From NCBI GenBank assembly GCA_011388275.1, contig DSAB01000074.1, forward strand, positions 1 to 40,053: a stretch of 40,053 nucleotides of DNA. Reading direction: 5' to 3'. The notes under the pieces are model-generated. The model saw only the letters and a list, made by a program, of their open reading frames with translations. It did not search any database and had not been told where the DNA came from. Within the stretch, counting starts at the first letter, position 1; each line of letters opens with the position of its first letter. Shown here piece by piece: positions 33,484-40,053 of this stretch. Source of the DNA: a bacterium (GTDB taxonomy: Bacteria > Zhuqueibacterota > QNDG01 > DSAB01). A program made the translations under genes and the position numbers.

Positions 33484-34606
33484 AAATTTTGACGCCATTA
33501 TTGTCGGGGGAGGAATCATCGGAACCGCCACCGGATACTATCTGGCCAAAAGAGGCCTCAAAGTCCTGCTGCTCGAAAAAGATTATCTGACCGCCGGATC
33601 CACAGGCCGATGCATCACGGGTATCCGCCAGCAGTTCTCGACACCTGCAACCATCAAGACCGCCATGGAATCGGTGCATCTCTTCAGAAATATGAGAGAC
33701 GAATTCGACATGGATGTTCAATGGTCATCATCCGGATATCTGTTCCTGGCACACGATCAGGAGATGGCTTCCATGTTTCAAAAAAACATCTCCCTGCAGC
33801 GGGAGTTCGGCCTGGATGTCCGATTTCTCGATGCCGGAGAATGCCGGTCTCTTGTTCCCAAATTGAATACCGAGGGCCTGGTCGGAGGAGCCTGGTGCCC
33901 TTCCGACGGCCAGGCGGATCCTTTTCTGGTGATTCGGGGATACACAACCGGAATCATAAACAACGGAGGAATCATTCGTATCGGAAGCCTGGTTACGCGA
34001 ATCGCATCGGAAAACGGCCGTGTCCGTTCCGTGATCACCGCGGGCGGCGACTCCTATCAGGCTCCCCGGGTTCTGATCGCCGCAGGAGCCTTCGCGCGCG
34101 AAGCGGGTCAAATGTCGGGCGTGAACCTGGATGTGACCCCCGAAAGACATCAGGCTCTGATCACCGACGGTGTCCAATATGAAAAGATTCCCATGCTGGT
34201 GGATTATCGCCCGGACGGCGGTTACTTTGTGCAGCGTCTTACCGGTCAGTTTATCGGATGCTTCACGCCTGAAAAGCAGGTGCCCGGTCACGATATCGAT
34301 TCCACCCTGGATTTTATTGTAGAGATGTCCCGAAGAATGTGTAAATTGATTCCGGCCCTGGAAAAGGTGGCTGTTCTGCGCCAGTGGGCCGGCAGCTATG
34401 CCATGACTCCGGACGGCAGTCCCATTGTGGATGAAACAGAGATCAAGGGGTTGTACTGCGCGGTGGGCATGTGCGGACACGGGTTCATGCTGGGTCCGGC
34501 ACTGGGCAAATACCTGGCTCAATTTATGACGGAAGGATCCTGGGAAATCCCCATGAGTGAGTTTGCCTACGGTCGTCAATTCGGTGAGATGGAGAAAATG
34601 AAATAA
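33476..34606 (+). CDS. DAO-family FAD dehydrogenase (beta, substrate-oxidising subunit)
   Basis: This is a D-amino-acid-oxidase/glycine-oxidase-family flavoprotein of 376 residues. The N-terminal dinucleotide loop is VGGGIIG near 8-14, followed by LLLEKDYLTAGSTGRCITGIRQQ, and the C-terminal FAD contact includes MTPDGSPIVDET and GMCGHGFMLGPALGK. It should oxidise a secondary or alpha-amino acid (proline, sarcosine, hydroxyproline or similar) and pass electrons to the alpha and Fe-S subunits. ATG 33476 has GGGAG six bases upstream; an ATG at 33470 is in frame but too close to that site. It is the fourth overlapping gene, in the order alpha, ferredoxin, BFD, DAO. The substrate is not decided by sequence. 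Confidence 0.88.
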   Translation: MSKNFDAIIVGGGIIGTATGYYLAKRGLKVLLLEKDYLTAGSTGRCITGIRQQFSTPATIKTAMESVHLFRNMRDEFDMDVQWSSSGYLFLAHDQEMASMFQKNISLQREFGLDVRFLDAGECRSLVPKLNTEGLVGGAWCPSDGQADPFLVIRGYTTGIINNGGIIRIGSLVTRIASENGRVRSVITAGGDSYQAPRVLIAAGAFAREAGQMSGVNLDVTPERHQALITDGVQYEKIPMLVDYRPDGGYFVQRLTGQFIGCFTPEKQVPGHDIDSTLDFIVEMSRRMCKLIPALEKVAVLRQWAGSYAMTPDGSPIVDETEIKGLYCAVGMCGHGFMLGPALGKYLAQFMTEGSWEIPMSEFAYGRQFGEMEKMK

Positions 34607-34645
34607 CCCGGTTATCACAATCCGGGATGTGATTCGGGAGGCAAC

Positions 34646-35437
34646 ATGGAATTCGGATTGAAAAACAAAGTGGCCCTGGTGGCGGCTTCAAGCCGGGGTT
34701 TGGGGCGTGCCGTGGCCTGGGGTCTGGCCCAGGAAGGCACCAAACTGGTTATTTGCGCGCGAGACAAGGCTGTTCTCGAAAAAACCGCAGACGAAATCTT
34801 CCTGGGAACCGGCGTAACCGTCTTTCCGCTGGCCGTGGATCTGGCCGAAAAAGAGCAGATCGACTGGCTGGTCAATGAAACCCTGGATCTGTTCGGCAAG
34901 GTCGACATTCTCGTTACCAACGCAGGAGGTCCGCCTCCGGGCGGCGTCGGTAAAATCGACGAAACAGAATGGATGCACGCGGCTCAGCTCACACTGATGA
35001 GCGCCGTCCGGCTCAGCAAGGCCGTACTGCCCGGGATGAAAAAACAAAAATGGGGTCGAATCATCCATATGGTCTCTGTTTCCGTGAAGGAACCCATTCC
35101 CGATCTTCTTCTTTCCAATGTCATGAGGCCTGGAGTCGTGGGTTTCACCAAAAGTCTGGCTCGGGAAGTCGCGTCTGAAAATATTCTGGTCAACGCGGTT
35201 TGTCCGGGATATTTTTTAACCGACCGGGTCAAGGCTCTGATTCGTGAAAAAGCGATCCGTGAAAAAATCAGTGAGGAAACGGTCCGTACAGCCCTGACCC
35301 GGGATATTCCCATGGGCCGAATGGGCCGCCCCGAAGAATTGGCAAATCTGATCATTTTCCTGGCTTCGGAACGGGCAAGTTATATTACGGGAAGCATTTT
35401 TCAGGCTGACGGAGGGTATCTACGCGGATTGCTGTAA
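34646..35437 (+). CDS. SDR-family protein lacking the YxxxK catalytic pair
   Basis: This 263-residue protein has the short-chain dehydrogenase fold: a nucleotide loop with RGLG at 17-20, TNAGGPPPG near 90-98, VSVSVKEPIP and VNAVCPGYFLTDR. The usual TG that opens the loop is Ala13-Ala14. The active-site Tyr is Ser157 and the Lys is Arg161 (LSNVMRPGVVGFTKSL), so the classical proton relay is absent. A broad subfamily with the same LSN...R signature exists and is often annotated as 3-oxoacyl-ACP reductase or glucose dehydrogenase. GGGAGG precedes the ATG. It follows the DAO-type subunit by 39 bases, so it may act on the same pathway. It is followed by a hairpin at 35441-35465. Confidence 0.85.
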   Translation: MEFGLKNKVALVAASSRGLGRAVAWGLAQEGTKLVICARDKAVLEKTADEIFLGTGVTVFPLAVDLAEKEQIDWLVNETLDLFGKVDILVTNAGGPPPGGVGKIDETEWMHAAQLTLMSAVRLSKAVLPGMKKQKWGRIIHMVSVSVKEPIPDLLLSNVMRPGVVGFTKSLAREVASENILVNAVCPGYFLTDRVKALIREKAIREKISEETVRTALTRDIPMGRMGRPEELANLIIFLASERASYITGSIFQADGGYLRGLL

Positions 35438-35440
35438 AAA

Positions 35441-35465
35441 AAAGACAGCTTGCAAAACTGTCTTT
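35441..35465. terminator. Hairpin terminator after the SDR gene
   Basis: The 8-bp stem aaagacag / ctgtcttt with a 9-base loop starts three bases after the SDR stop codon. On the plus strand the stem ends in TTT only. On the minus strand it is followed by eight T residues (complement of 35436-35443), so it may stop transcripts from both sides. Confidence 0.5.
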
Positions 35466-35673
35466 AACCGGTCACTCAATCTGATTTGTGTACGGGGGGG
35501 ATTTATCGCCAGCAGCCAACTGACGCACCCCCCCTCAACTCTCATCAACAGCGCCAGGGAATCCACATTGTTGTCCCATGACACTTTTTGTACTACAAAA
35601 ACTGTACCGAAAAAAAACGGCCGCTTTTTATGCCTGATTGGTGTCTTTGCCGCCCGTTCTTCGCACTTGAAAT

Positions 35674-35713
35674 CCTCTAATTTTCGAGGATGCCTCAAAA
35701 ATTAGAGGGTTTT
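35674..35713 (+). terminator. Hairpin with T-run and a competing fold, before birA
   Basis: Arms cctctaatttt (35674-35684) and aaaattagagg (35698-35708) form an 11-bp stem with a 13-base loop, followed by TTTT at 35710-35713. Inside, GAGG at 35686-35689 can pair either with CCTC at 35674-35677 or with CCTC at 35693-35696, so alternative folds exist. It ends 58 bases before birA and could act as an attenuator. No regulator or ligand is evident. Confidence 0.45.
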
Positions 35714-35771
35714 CCTGTCCTCCGGCAGCCAGTGGAACGCTCGATTCGATATACATGGAGCACGCTTTTCA

Positions 35772-36566
35772 ATGAAGGTCCCTGAATCAGGATTTCATAG
35801 AATGCCGGGTGAGGGCCTGTGGGGCGGAGACTGCTATCGATTCGAAACCCTTCCGTCCACCAATGCCTGGGCCATGGCCAACAGCGGCAAACTGGCTCAC
35901 GGCGACATAGTGTGGACACTTTTTCAAAGCCGGGGCAAGGGACGGCTCGACCGGCAATGGGATTCCCGGCCGAATAAGGTTCTGACGCTGTCCGTTATTC
36001 TGCGCCGCCCTGTTTCGGGCATGATCACTTCGCCCGGGCAGCTGGCGGCCCTGGCGGTCCGCAGGCTTCTGCAGGAAAAAGGGGTTCCCGCCCTGGTTAA
36101 ATGGCCCAATGACATACTGACTCAGGGAATGAAAAAAATCGCGGGAATACTCGTCAACGCCAATCCCAGACAGAACCTGGCGGTTCTCGGAATCGGTCTC
36201 AATGTCAACCTGGATGAATCGGATCTGAAGAGCCTGTCGTTGAACGGACAAGCGGCCTCCCTGTATCTGGTCACCAAACAGTCCTTTTCCCTGGATAAAC
36301 TGCGTGTTTCGCTGTGCCGCCAGATCATGAGCTGCTGGCACGACAATGAGACCGGAACCGTAAACCTGTTTGCCGAATGGTCGGACCATGACGCGCTCGA
36401 CAATATGATGATCGAAGTCCGGACCCATCAGGGTGTCCGGTCAGGACTGTATCAGGGGCTTGATTCTCAGGGCCGGCTGGTTCTCATCGATGACCGGGAC
36501 GGCCCGCATTTTTTCTGGTCCGGAGACGTGGAAAGAGTCCGGCCGTATACGCGGAATACGGAATGA
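35772..36566 (+). CDS. birA: Biotin--[acetyl-CoA-carboxylase] ligase (no DNA-binding domain)
   Basis: This is a class I biotin-protein ligase of 264 residues. It makes biotinyl-5'-AMP and attaches biotin to the carrier lysine of carboxylases. Visible marks are the start of the catalytic domain YRFETLPSTN, the biotinyl-AMP loop SRGKGRLDRQW at 53-63, KWPNDI at 110-115, KKIAGIL and GLNVN. The N-terminal helix-turn-helix of the repressor form is missing, so it is not expected to regulate the biotin operon. The C-terminal SH3-like part (GLYQGLDSQGRLVL) is present. The start at 35772 has GGAG 11 bases upstream; ATG 35802, with AGGA nine bases upstream, is an equally good start and would drop ten residues. 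Confidence 0.92.
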   Translation: MKVPESGFHRMPGEGLWGGDCYRFETLPSTNAWAMANSGKLAHGDIVWTLFQSRGKGRLDRQWDSRPNKVLTLSVILRRPVSGMITSPGQLAALAVRRLLQEKGVPALVKWPNDILTQGMKKIAGILVNANPRQNLAVLGIGLNVNLDESDLKSLSLNGQAASLYLVTKQSFSLDKLRVSLCRQIMSCWHDNETGTVNLFAEWSDHDALDNMMIEVRTHQGVRSGLYQGLDSQGRLVLIDDRDGPHFFWSGDVERVRPYTRNTE

Positions 36567-36588
36567 TTGATCCCGGCCGCAAGCCATT

Positions 36589-38334
36589 TTACGATTTTCT
36601 CTGATACACGATCCGGCCGTCCACAATGGTCATTTCGATCTGCATATTGAGTATATCCTTCGGATCGATTTCCAAAAGATTTCGGTCGATGACCGTCAGG
36701 TCCGCCAGCTTTCCCTTTTCGATCGAACCCCTGATATCCGATTCAAAAGCCGCATAGGCATTGTTGATGGTGTAGGCCTTCAACGCTTCATGGACACTGA
36801 TCTTCTGCTCCGGAAACCAGCCGCCGGGCGGCGTGTGATTCAGAGTGGTTCGGTTGACCGCCGCGTGAATCGAGTATTTGGGATGCACATGGTATTCCGC
36901 GGCCGATGTGCCCGGCCAGTCCGATCCGAAACTGAGAACCGCGCCGTTGTCCAGCAGCGATTTGAACGCGTAGGCTCCACGGCAGCGCTCGGTTCCGATG
37001 CGCTCTTCCATCCACCGCATATCATCGGAAATGTGATAGGGATTCACCTCGGCGATAACGTTCAGCTCCCGAAAACGCGGAAAATCCATCGGACGGACGA
37101 CCTGGGCGTGAATCACCCGGAAACCCTCCAGATCGTGTCCCAGATCCCGCATCATCCGTTCATAGGTGTCCAGCATCAGACTGACTCCTTTGGTGCCGAT
37201 GGCGTGGACATTCGAAACAAAGCCCGCTTCATATCCGGTTCGGATCAGCCCGTACATCTTTTCCATATTTCCCGTCCGATAATCCGGATCGTCGCTGGTA
37301 TGGGCCCGGTAATGACCGCAGTTATCGGGTTGATCGTCATAGGGTTCAAAGAAAAGGGCTCCGTGCGTGCCCATGATTCCGTCGATGTATCCTTTCAGGG
37401 CGCCGTACCGCAGCCACCGTCCGGGTTTTCGGCTTCGCGGATGAAGCCCCATTCGGTACCCCCGGTCACGCATCTCTTCGGCGCGGGACAGATCGGGACG
37501 AAGCCACACCCGGCAGGTCAGTTCGCCCCTTTTCTCCAGCTCAATGAAACGGGCGGTCTGTTCCGGAACGGCGATGTCGTGAATCTCGACAATCCCGCAC
37601 TCGGCAAGATGCTTCAGGGCGGCCCGGTTTTCATCCATCAGCCTCTTGTGCGATTTGGGCTTCATCACGCGCCTTAACGAATCCAGAGCCGGAGAATCAT
37701 TCAGAATCAGACCGGTGGCTTCTCCCTGCTCATCACGAACCATGCCGGGCAGGATCCTTTTTTCCAGCCCGGCGGCCTTCAATGCCGCTGTATTGGCCAG
37801 ATAGCGCGTGTAATTATAATTATTCAGAAAGCAGGGATGGTCTGCCGTGATGTCGTCAATGGTTTTCCTGTGCGGATTCCATGCGGCGGCACCCCCGCTC
37901 CGGCTTCCGTCCGCACCCAGAGACCACTGCTCATAGGCTCCCCAGAGTCCGCCCGTAATCCACTCCCCTTTCTCCAGTATCCCTGAGACCCGGCTTATCT
38001 CTCTGCGAAGTCCTTCATCGTCCGCCACGGCCATCAGGTTCGCATCGTTGATCAGCGATCCGGCGCGGTTGAAATGCACATGGGCATCGATAAAACCCGG
38101 AACCACAAAGCGCCCCTCAAGATCAACGACCCGGGTCGACCGTCTCACATAATCACCGATATCGCTTCCCGCGCCGATCACGTCCGCGATTGTCCGGCCC
38201 CGAATCACCACAGCCGTGGCCCAGGGCTGATCGGGATTCATCGTATAGATCTGTCCGTTCATTAAAATGATATCCGGCTTCCGGCTCTGGCAGGCCAGGG
38301 CCAGTCCCATCAAAAGCAAGAATCCTCTGCGCAT
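36589..38334 (-). CDS. Amidohydrolase-3 family lipoprotein (YtcJ-like)
   Basis: This metal-dependent amidohydrolase of the YtcJ-like group (581 residues) opens with the lipobox LALAC (Cys15), so it is probably a lipoprotein. Marks are DIILMNGQIYTMN, GFIDAHVHF with metal ligands His85 and His87, later HAIGTKG and HAQVVRP, and FGSDWPG near the C-terminus, followed by GKLADLTVID. Members hydrolyse amide or imine bonds of diverse small molecules and their true substrates are largely unknown. ATG 38334 has AGGGAGG upstream. It is convergent with birA, with 22 bases between stops, and lies 54 bases downstream of the NagB/PIG-L gene. Confidence 0.9.
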   Translation of the reverse strand: MRRGFLLLMGLALACQSRKPDIILMNGQIYTMNPDQPWATAVVIRGRTIADVIGAGSDIGDYVRRSTRVVDLEGRFVVPGFIDAHVHFNRAGSLINDANLMAVADDEGLRREISRVSGILEKGEWITGGLWGAYEQWSLGADGSRSGGAAAWNPHRKTIDDITADHPCFLNNYNYTRYLANTAALKAAGLEKRILPGMVRDEQGEATGLILNDSPALDSLRRVMKPKSHKRLMDENRAALKHLAECGIVEIHDIAVPEQTARFIELEKRGELTCRVWLRPDLSRAEEMRDRGYRMGLHPRSRKPGRWLRYGALKGYIDGIMGTHGALFFEPYDDQPDNCGHYRAHTSDDPDYRTGNMEKMYGLIRTGYEAGFVSNVHAIGTKGVSLMLDTYERMMRDLGHDLEGFRVIHAQVVRPMDFPRFRELNVIAEVNPYHISDDMRWMEERIGTERCRGAYAFKSLLDNGAVLSFGSDWPGTSAAEYHVHPKYSIHAAVNRTTLNHTPPGGWFPEQKISVHEALKAYTINNAYAAFESDIRGSIEKGKLADLTVIDRNLLEIDPKDILNMQIEMTIVDGRIVYQRKS

Positions 38335-38388
38335 GATATCCTCCCTGTTGAAAACATGATGATTATATAAACCAGGACATGAAATGCT

Positions 38389-40053
38389 TCAGGCTTCGGT
38401 TTTTTCCCGGATTTCACGGGCCAGTTCGTAAAAAGCGTCCAGGGTCAGCTCCTGAATAAAGATAAAACCGCGTGTGGCGCGGATCAGGGGGCTGGGATGC
38501 TCATTGAAATACTCCCGTCCCAGGCATCGTTTGAGAACCTGATACTGCCGGGTCTGTATGTTCTGAGCAAACCCGGAGAACGGTCCGTCGTATTCATGGC
38601 TGGGAAAGGAAGCCTGGCTCTGTGAAACAAAGGCGTTCATGAACGCGTTCTGAAGCACAGCAAACATGTTGATGGACACCGGCACGTACAGATTCGCTTC
38701 AGCCGGATGAAACCGGTACCATACATTTCGATAGCCCAGAACCATCAGATCCGACCGTTTCGATTCCTTCTCATACTGCCGCAAGGCTTCGGCCACCGCC
38801 TGAAGCACCTTGTAATGGGTATCCGGCCCGCTGGCTTCGGGATCCAGCGCGACCGTCACCACATCGGGACACACCTGCCGCATCAGCTGAACAATGGGTC
38901 TGACATCCCGCTGAAACGTGGGCTCTTCGGTGAACAGGTCGCCCTGATAAAAGCCCAGACGCAAATGACGGACCGATGAGGAATCGAAACCCAGATACCC
39001 CCACAGGCAGTCGGCCTCCCATTCACGGATCATTCCCTTGAGTTTCTGAATGTGGGCGATATCCTTCTTTCCCGCATATTGCGTCTCGAAATAATTGACC
39101 AGCTCCTGCGCCCGATGCTCCAGATTGTCCGGATCGTCTTCCTCGAAGATCTCGATCAGATTCCGCATAAACCGACGGGCCTCGCCTTCGCGCTTCATGG
39201 AATCTTCGTTTGCGGCCACGCCGTCGAGATACTGCCAGACATCCCGGTTTCGGCAATGGGAATCGGCGGGACTGAAATAACCCTGTTCATGCAGTTTTTC
39301 GCATTCAGAAGTGCGGATGAAACGCAACAGGTTTTCGACCTGTCCCAGCGCGTATAGATTGGTCACCGCGTTGAATCCGGATGTCATATACGTGAACGTA
39401 TGCCGGTTGGAAGCATCCCGTATATGGCGCACCACATGCGGGAAATAACCCAGCATGATGTCGTCGTGATGAGGAGCGGTATGTAAAAATGCGGTTTTCG
39501 TCCGGTACCGGCATCCAAGCTCCACTTTCTTCACCAGCCGATCATGCACGTCCCGAATCAGTCGCTGCAGATCCGGTTTCATTTCGGCCAGAAGCCGGGC
39601 ACCCATGGAATCCGCTTTAAAATCCTGAGCCTTGAGCTGAAGCACGGTCTTTTTTCGCGCCACAGCCAGATCGATCACAATTCGCTCCACGCTCCGCATA
39701 TCCGGAGCGGATCCCTGAATCCGGACGATTCGGCGCTCAGGCAGATCCCGGGCCGCCCCGTTTGTGAGATAAAAACGAGCTTCCGAAAGCTTCTGCAGAG
39801 CAGTGCCCGGATAACGCAGATTCGGTTCCTGCATGACCGCGTCCCGGACCACGCCGGCCTTGGCTTCGCCCGCGGCCAGAATGACCGCCACTGCGGCGGG
39901 ATTGCGTGTGATGGTCGCCAGGCCGATGGTGATCGCGTGACGTTTCCGGGCGACCTCCATGCCGCCCAGATCCGCGGCCGCCGAGGCCTGAGTTTCATAA
40001 TTGATGGGAGTCAGCCGGGTGGTGCTGAAATGATCGGAACCCCTGATATTGAA
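38389..40053 (-). CDS. Glucosamine-6-phosphate deaminase-like/PIG-L fusion protein (5' end cut)
   Basis: The frame is open to the window edge, so the N-terminus is missing; about 554 residues are visible. The first visible part (residues such as STTRLTPINYETQ, then KRHAITIGLATI and AVILAAGEAKAGVV) is the C-terminal half of a NagB/glucosamine-6-phosphate isomerase fold. From about 39474 downwards there is a PIG-L/LmbE deacetylase-type domain with PHHDDIML, in place of the usual PHPDDE, and ALDPEASGPDTHYKV as a second metal segment. Together these match the long NagB-PIG-L proteins seen in Bacteroidota and related phyla, often annotated as glucosamine-6-phosphate deaminase. It may deacetylate and deaminate an amino-sugar phosphate; the reaction is unproven. 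Confidence 0.85.
   Translation of the reverse strand, partial: FNIRGSDHFSTTRLTPINYETQASAAADLGGMEVARKRHAITIGLATITRNPAAVAVILAAGEAKAGVVRDAVMQEPNLRYPGTALQKLSEARFYLTNGAARDLPERRIVRIQGSAPDMRSVERIVIDLAVARKKTVLQLKAQDFKADSMGARLLAEMKPDLQRLIRDVHDRLVKKVELGCRYRTKTAFLHTAPHHDDIMLGYFPHVVRHIRDASNRHTFTYMTSGFNAVTNLYALGQVENLLRFIRTSECEKLHEQGYFSPADSHCRNRDVWQYLDGVAANEDSMKREGEARRFMRNLIEIFEEDDPDNLEHRAQELVNYFETQYAGKKDIAHIQKLKGMIREWEADCLWGYLGFDSSSVRHLRLGFYQGDLFTEEPTFQRDVRPIVQLMRQVCPDVVTVALDPEASGPDTHYKVLQAVAEALRQYEKESKRSDLMVLGYRNVWYRFHPAEANLYVPVSINMFAVLQNAFMNAFVSQSQASFPSHEYDGPFSGFAQNIQTRQYQVLKRCLGREYFNEHPSPLIRATRGFIFIQELTLDAFYELAREIREKTEA

Larger units (their letters stand above)
35438..35771. other. 334-base intergenic region with several hairpins
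   Basis: No credible gene is seen; the only longer frame (92 codons, minus strand) has no family resemblance and includes homopolymer-derived residues. Structures seen: a hairpin at 35441-35465, a G7 run at 35494-35500 facing a C7 run at 35528-35534, a near-perfect palindrome tttttgta-c-tacaaaaa at 35585-35601, an A8 run near 35609-35617 followed by a GC-rich patch and T5, and a longer hairpin at 35674-35708. The spacing of structured elements suggests a regulatory leader or a small RNA, but nothing matches a riboswitch I know. Confidence 0.5.

Noticed and set aside
34607-34626. cccgg/ccggg hairpin between the DAO-type and SDR genes
   Set aside because: The stem is only 5 bp with a 10-base loop and no T-run; too weak to call a terminator.
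35494-35534. Opposed G7 and C7 runs as a terminator or G-quadruplex
   Set aside because: Only one G-run is present on each strand, the loop is 27 bases and there is no T-tract, so neither is well supported alone.
35420-35698. 92-codon open frame on the minus strand in the gap before birA
   Set aside because: It crosses the hairpins and homopolymers, has no ribosome site or family resemblance, and overlaps the SDR 3' end.

Overview
The window comes from an uncultured-type Gram-negative bacterium, most likely of the FCB superphylum (Bacteroidota, Calditrichota, KSB1 and relatives). The main clue is a PorU-type C25 sortase of the type IX secretion system at 24665-28516. Supporting clues are several exported proteins with Sec or lipoprotein signals, a Hanks kinase fused to TPRs, and a NagB/PIG-L fusion protein. 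Base composition is moderately GC-rich by eye. I cannot name the phylum from sequence alone. No rRNA, tRNA, CRISPR array or phage genes were seen.

Layout. (1) 1-2.6 kb, minus strand: a DUF4143 ATPase behind a perfect palindrome, a truncated nucleotide-cyclase remnant, a hotdog acyl-CoA thioesterase and a REP-associated transposase (RAYT) that carries a perfect inverted repeat inside its own coding sequence. This is the accessory corner of the window. (2) 2.6-7.4 kb, minus: an S9 peptidase and a membrane Ser/Thr kinase-TPR protein broken by a one-base frameshift. (3) 7.7-11.2 kb, minus: three tightly coupled genes, a PLP dehydratase, an ornithine-cyclodeaminase-fold reductase and the NAD(P)HX repair enzyme Nnr. 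(4) 11.3-21.5 kb, minus: a secreted-peptidase block (S9, M14, S41 lipoprotein, a small probable barrel protein, M14). (5) 21.6-24.4 kb, minus: KDPG aldolase, KDG kinase, a V4R-like sensor-domain protein and a TlpA thioredoxin, behind a recognisable promoter. (6) 24.7-30.8 kb, plus: PorU, an atypical IscU/NifU scaffold, a YigZ/IMPACT protein and a CNNM/CorC transporter. (7) 30.8-31.3 kb, plus: a DUF6485 mini-protein with its own promoter and a 43-codon HAD-phosphatase stub. (8) 31.3-35.4 kb, plus: four overlapping genes for a multi-subunit flavin/Fe-S amino-acid dehydrogenase in the order alpha, ferredoxin, BFD, DAO-type, resembling the archaeal dye-linked proline dehydrogenase PDH1, followed by an SDR protein lacking the usual Tyr/Lys pair. 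(9) 35.4-36.6 kb, plus: a 334-base gap rich in hairpins, then biotin-protein ligase. (10) 36.6-40.05 kb, minus: an amidohydrolase lipoprotein and a NagB/PIG-L fusion that runs off the window edge.

Taken together the gene set suits a protein- and amino-acid-consuming heterotroph. Exported S9, M14 and S41 peptidases would release peptides, T9SS would place proteins on the surface, and amino-acid dehydrogenases and dehydratases would oxidise the products. Sugar-acid and amino-sugar enzymes (KdgK, Eda, NagB-like) suggest some glycan use. The most unusual items are the IscU-like protein lacking its first cysteine, the PDH1-like complex with an incomplete ferredoxin motif, the dehydratase/imine-reductase/Nnr trio, the RAYT with an internal palindrome, and the hairpin-rich gap before biotin ligase.
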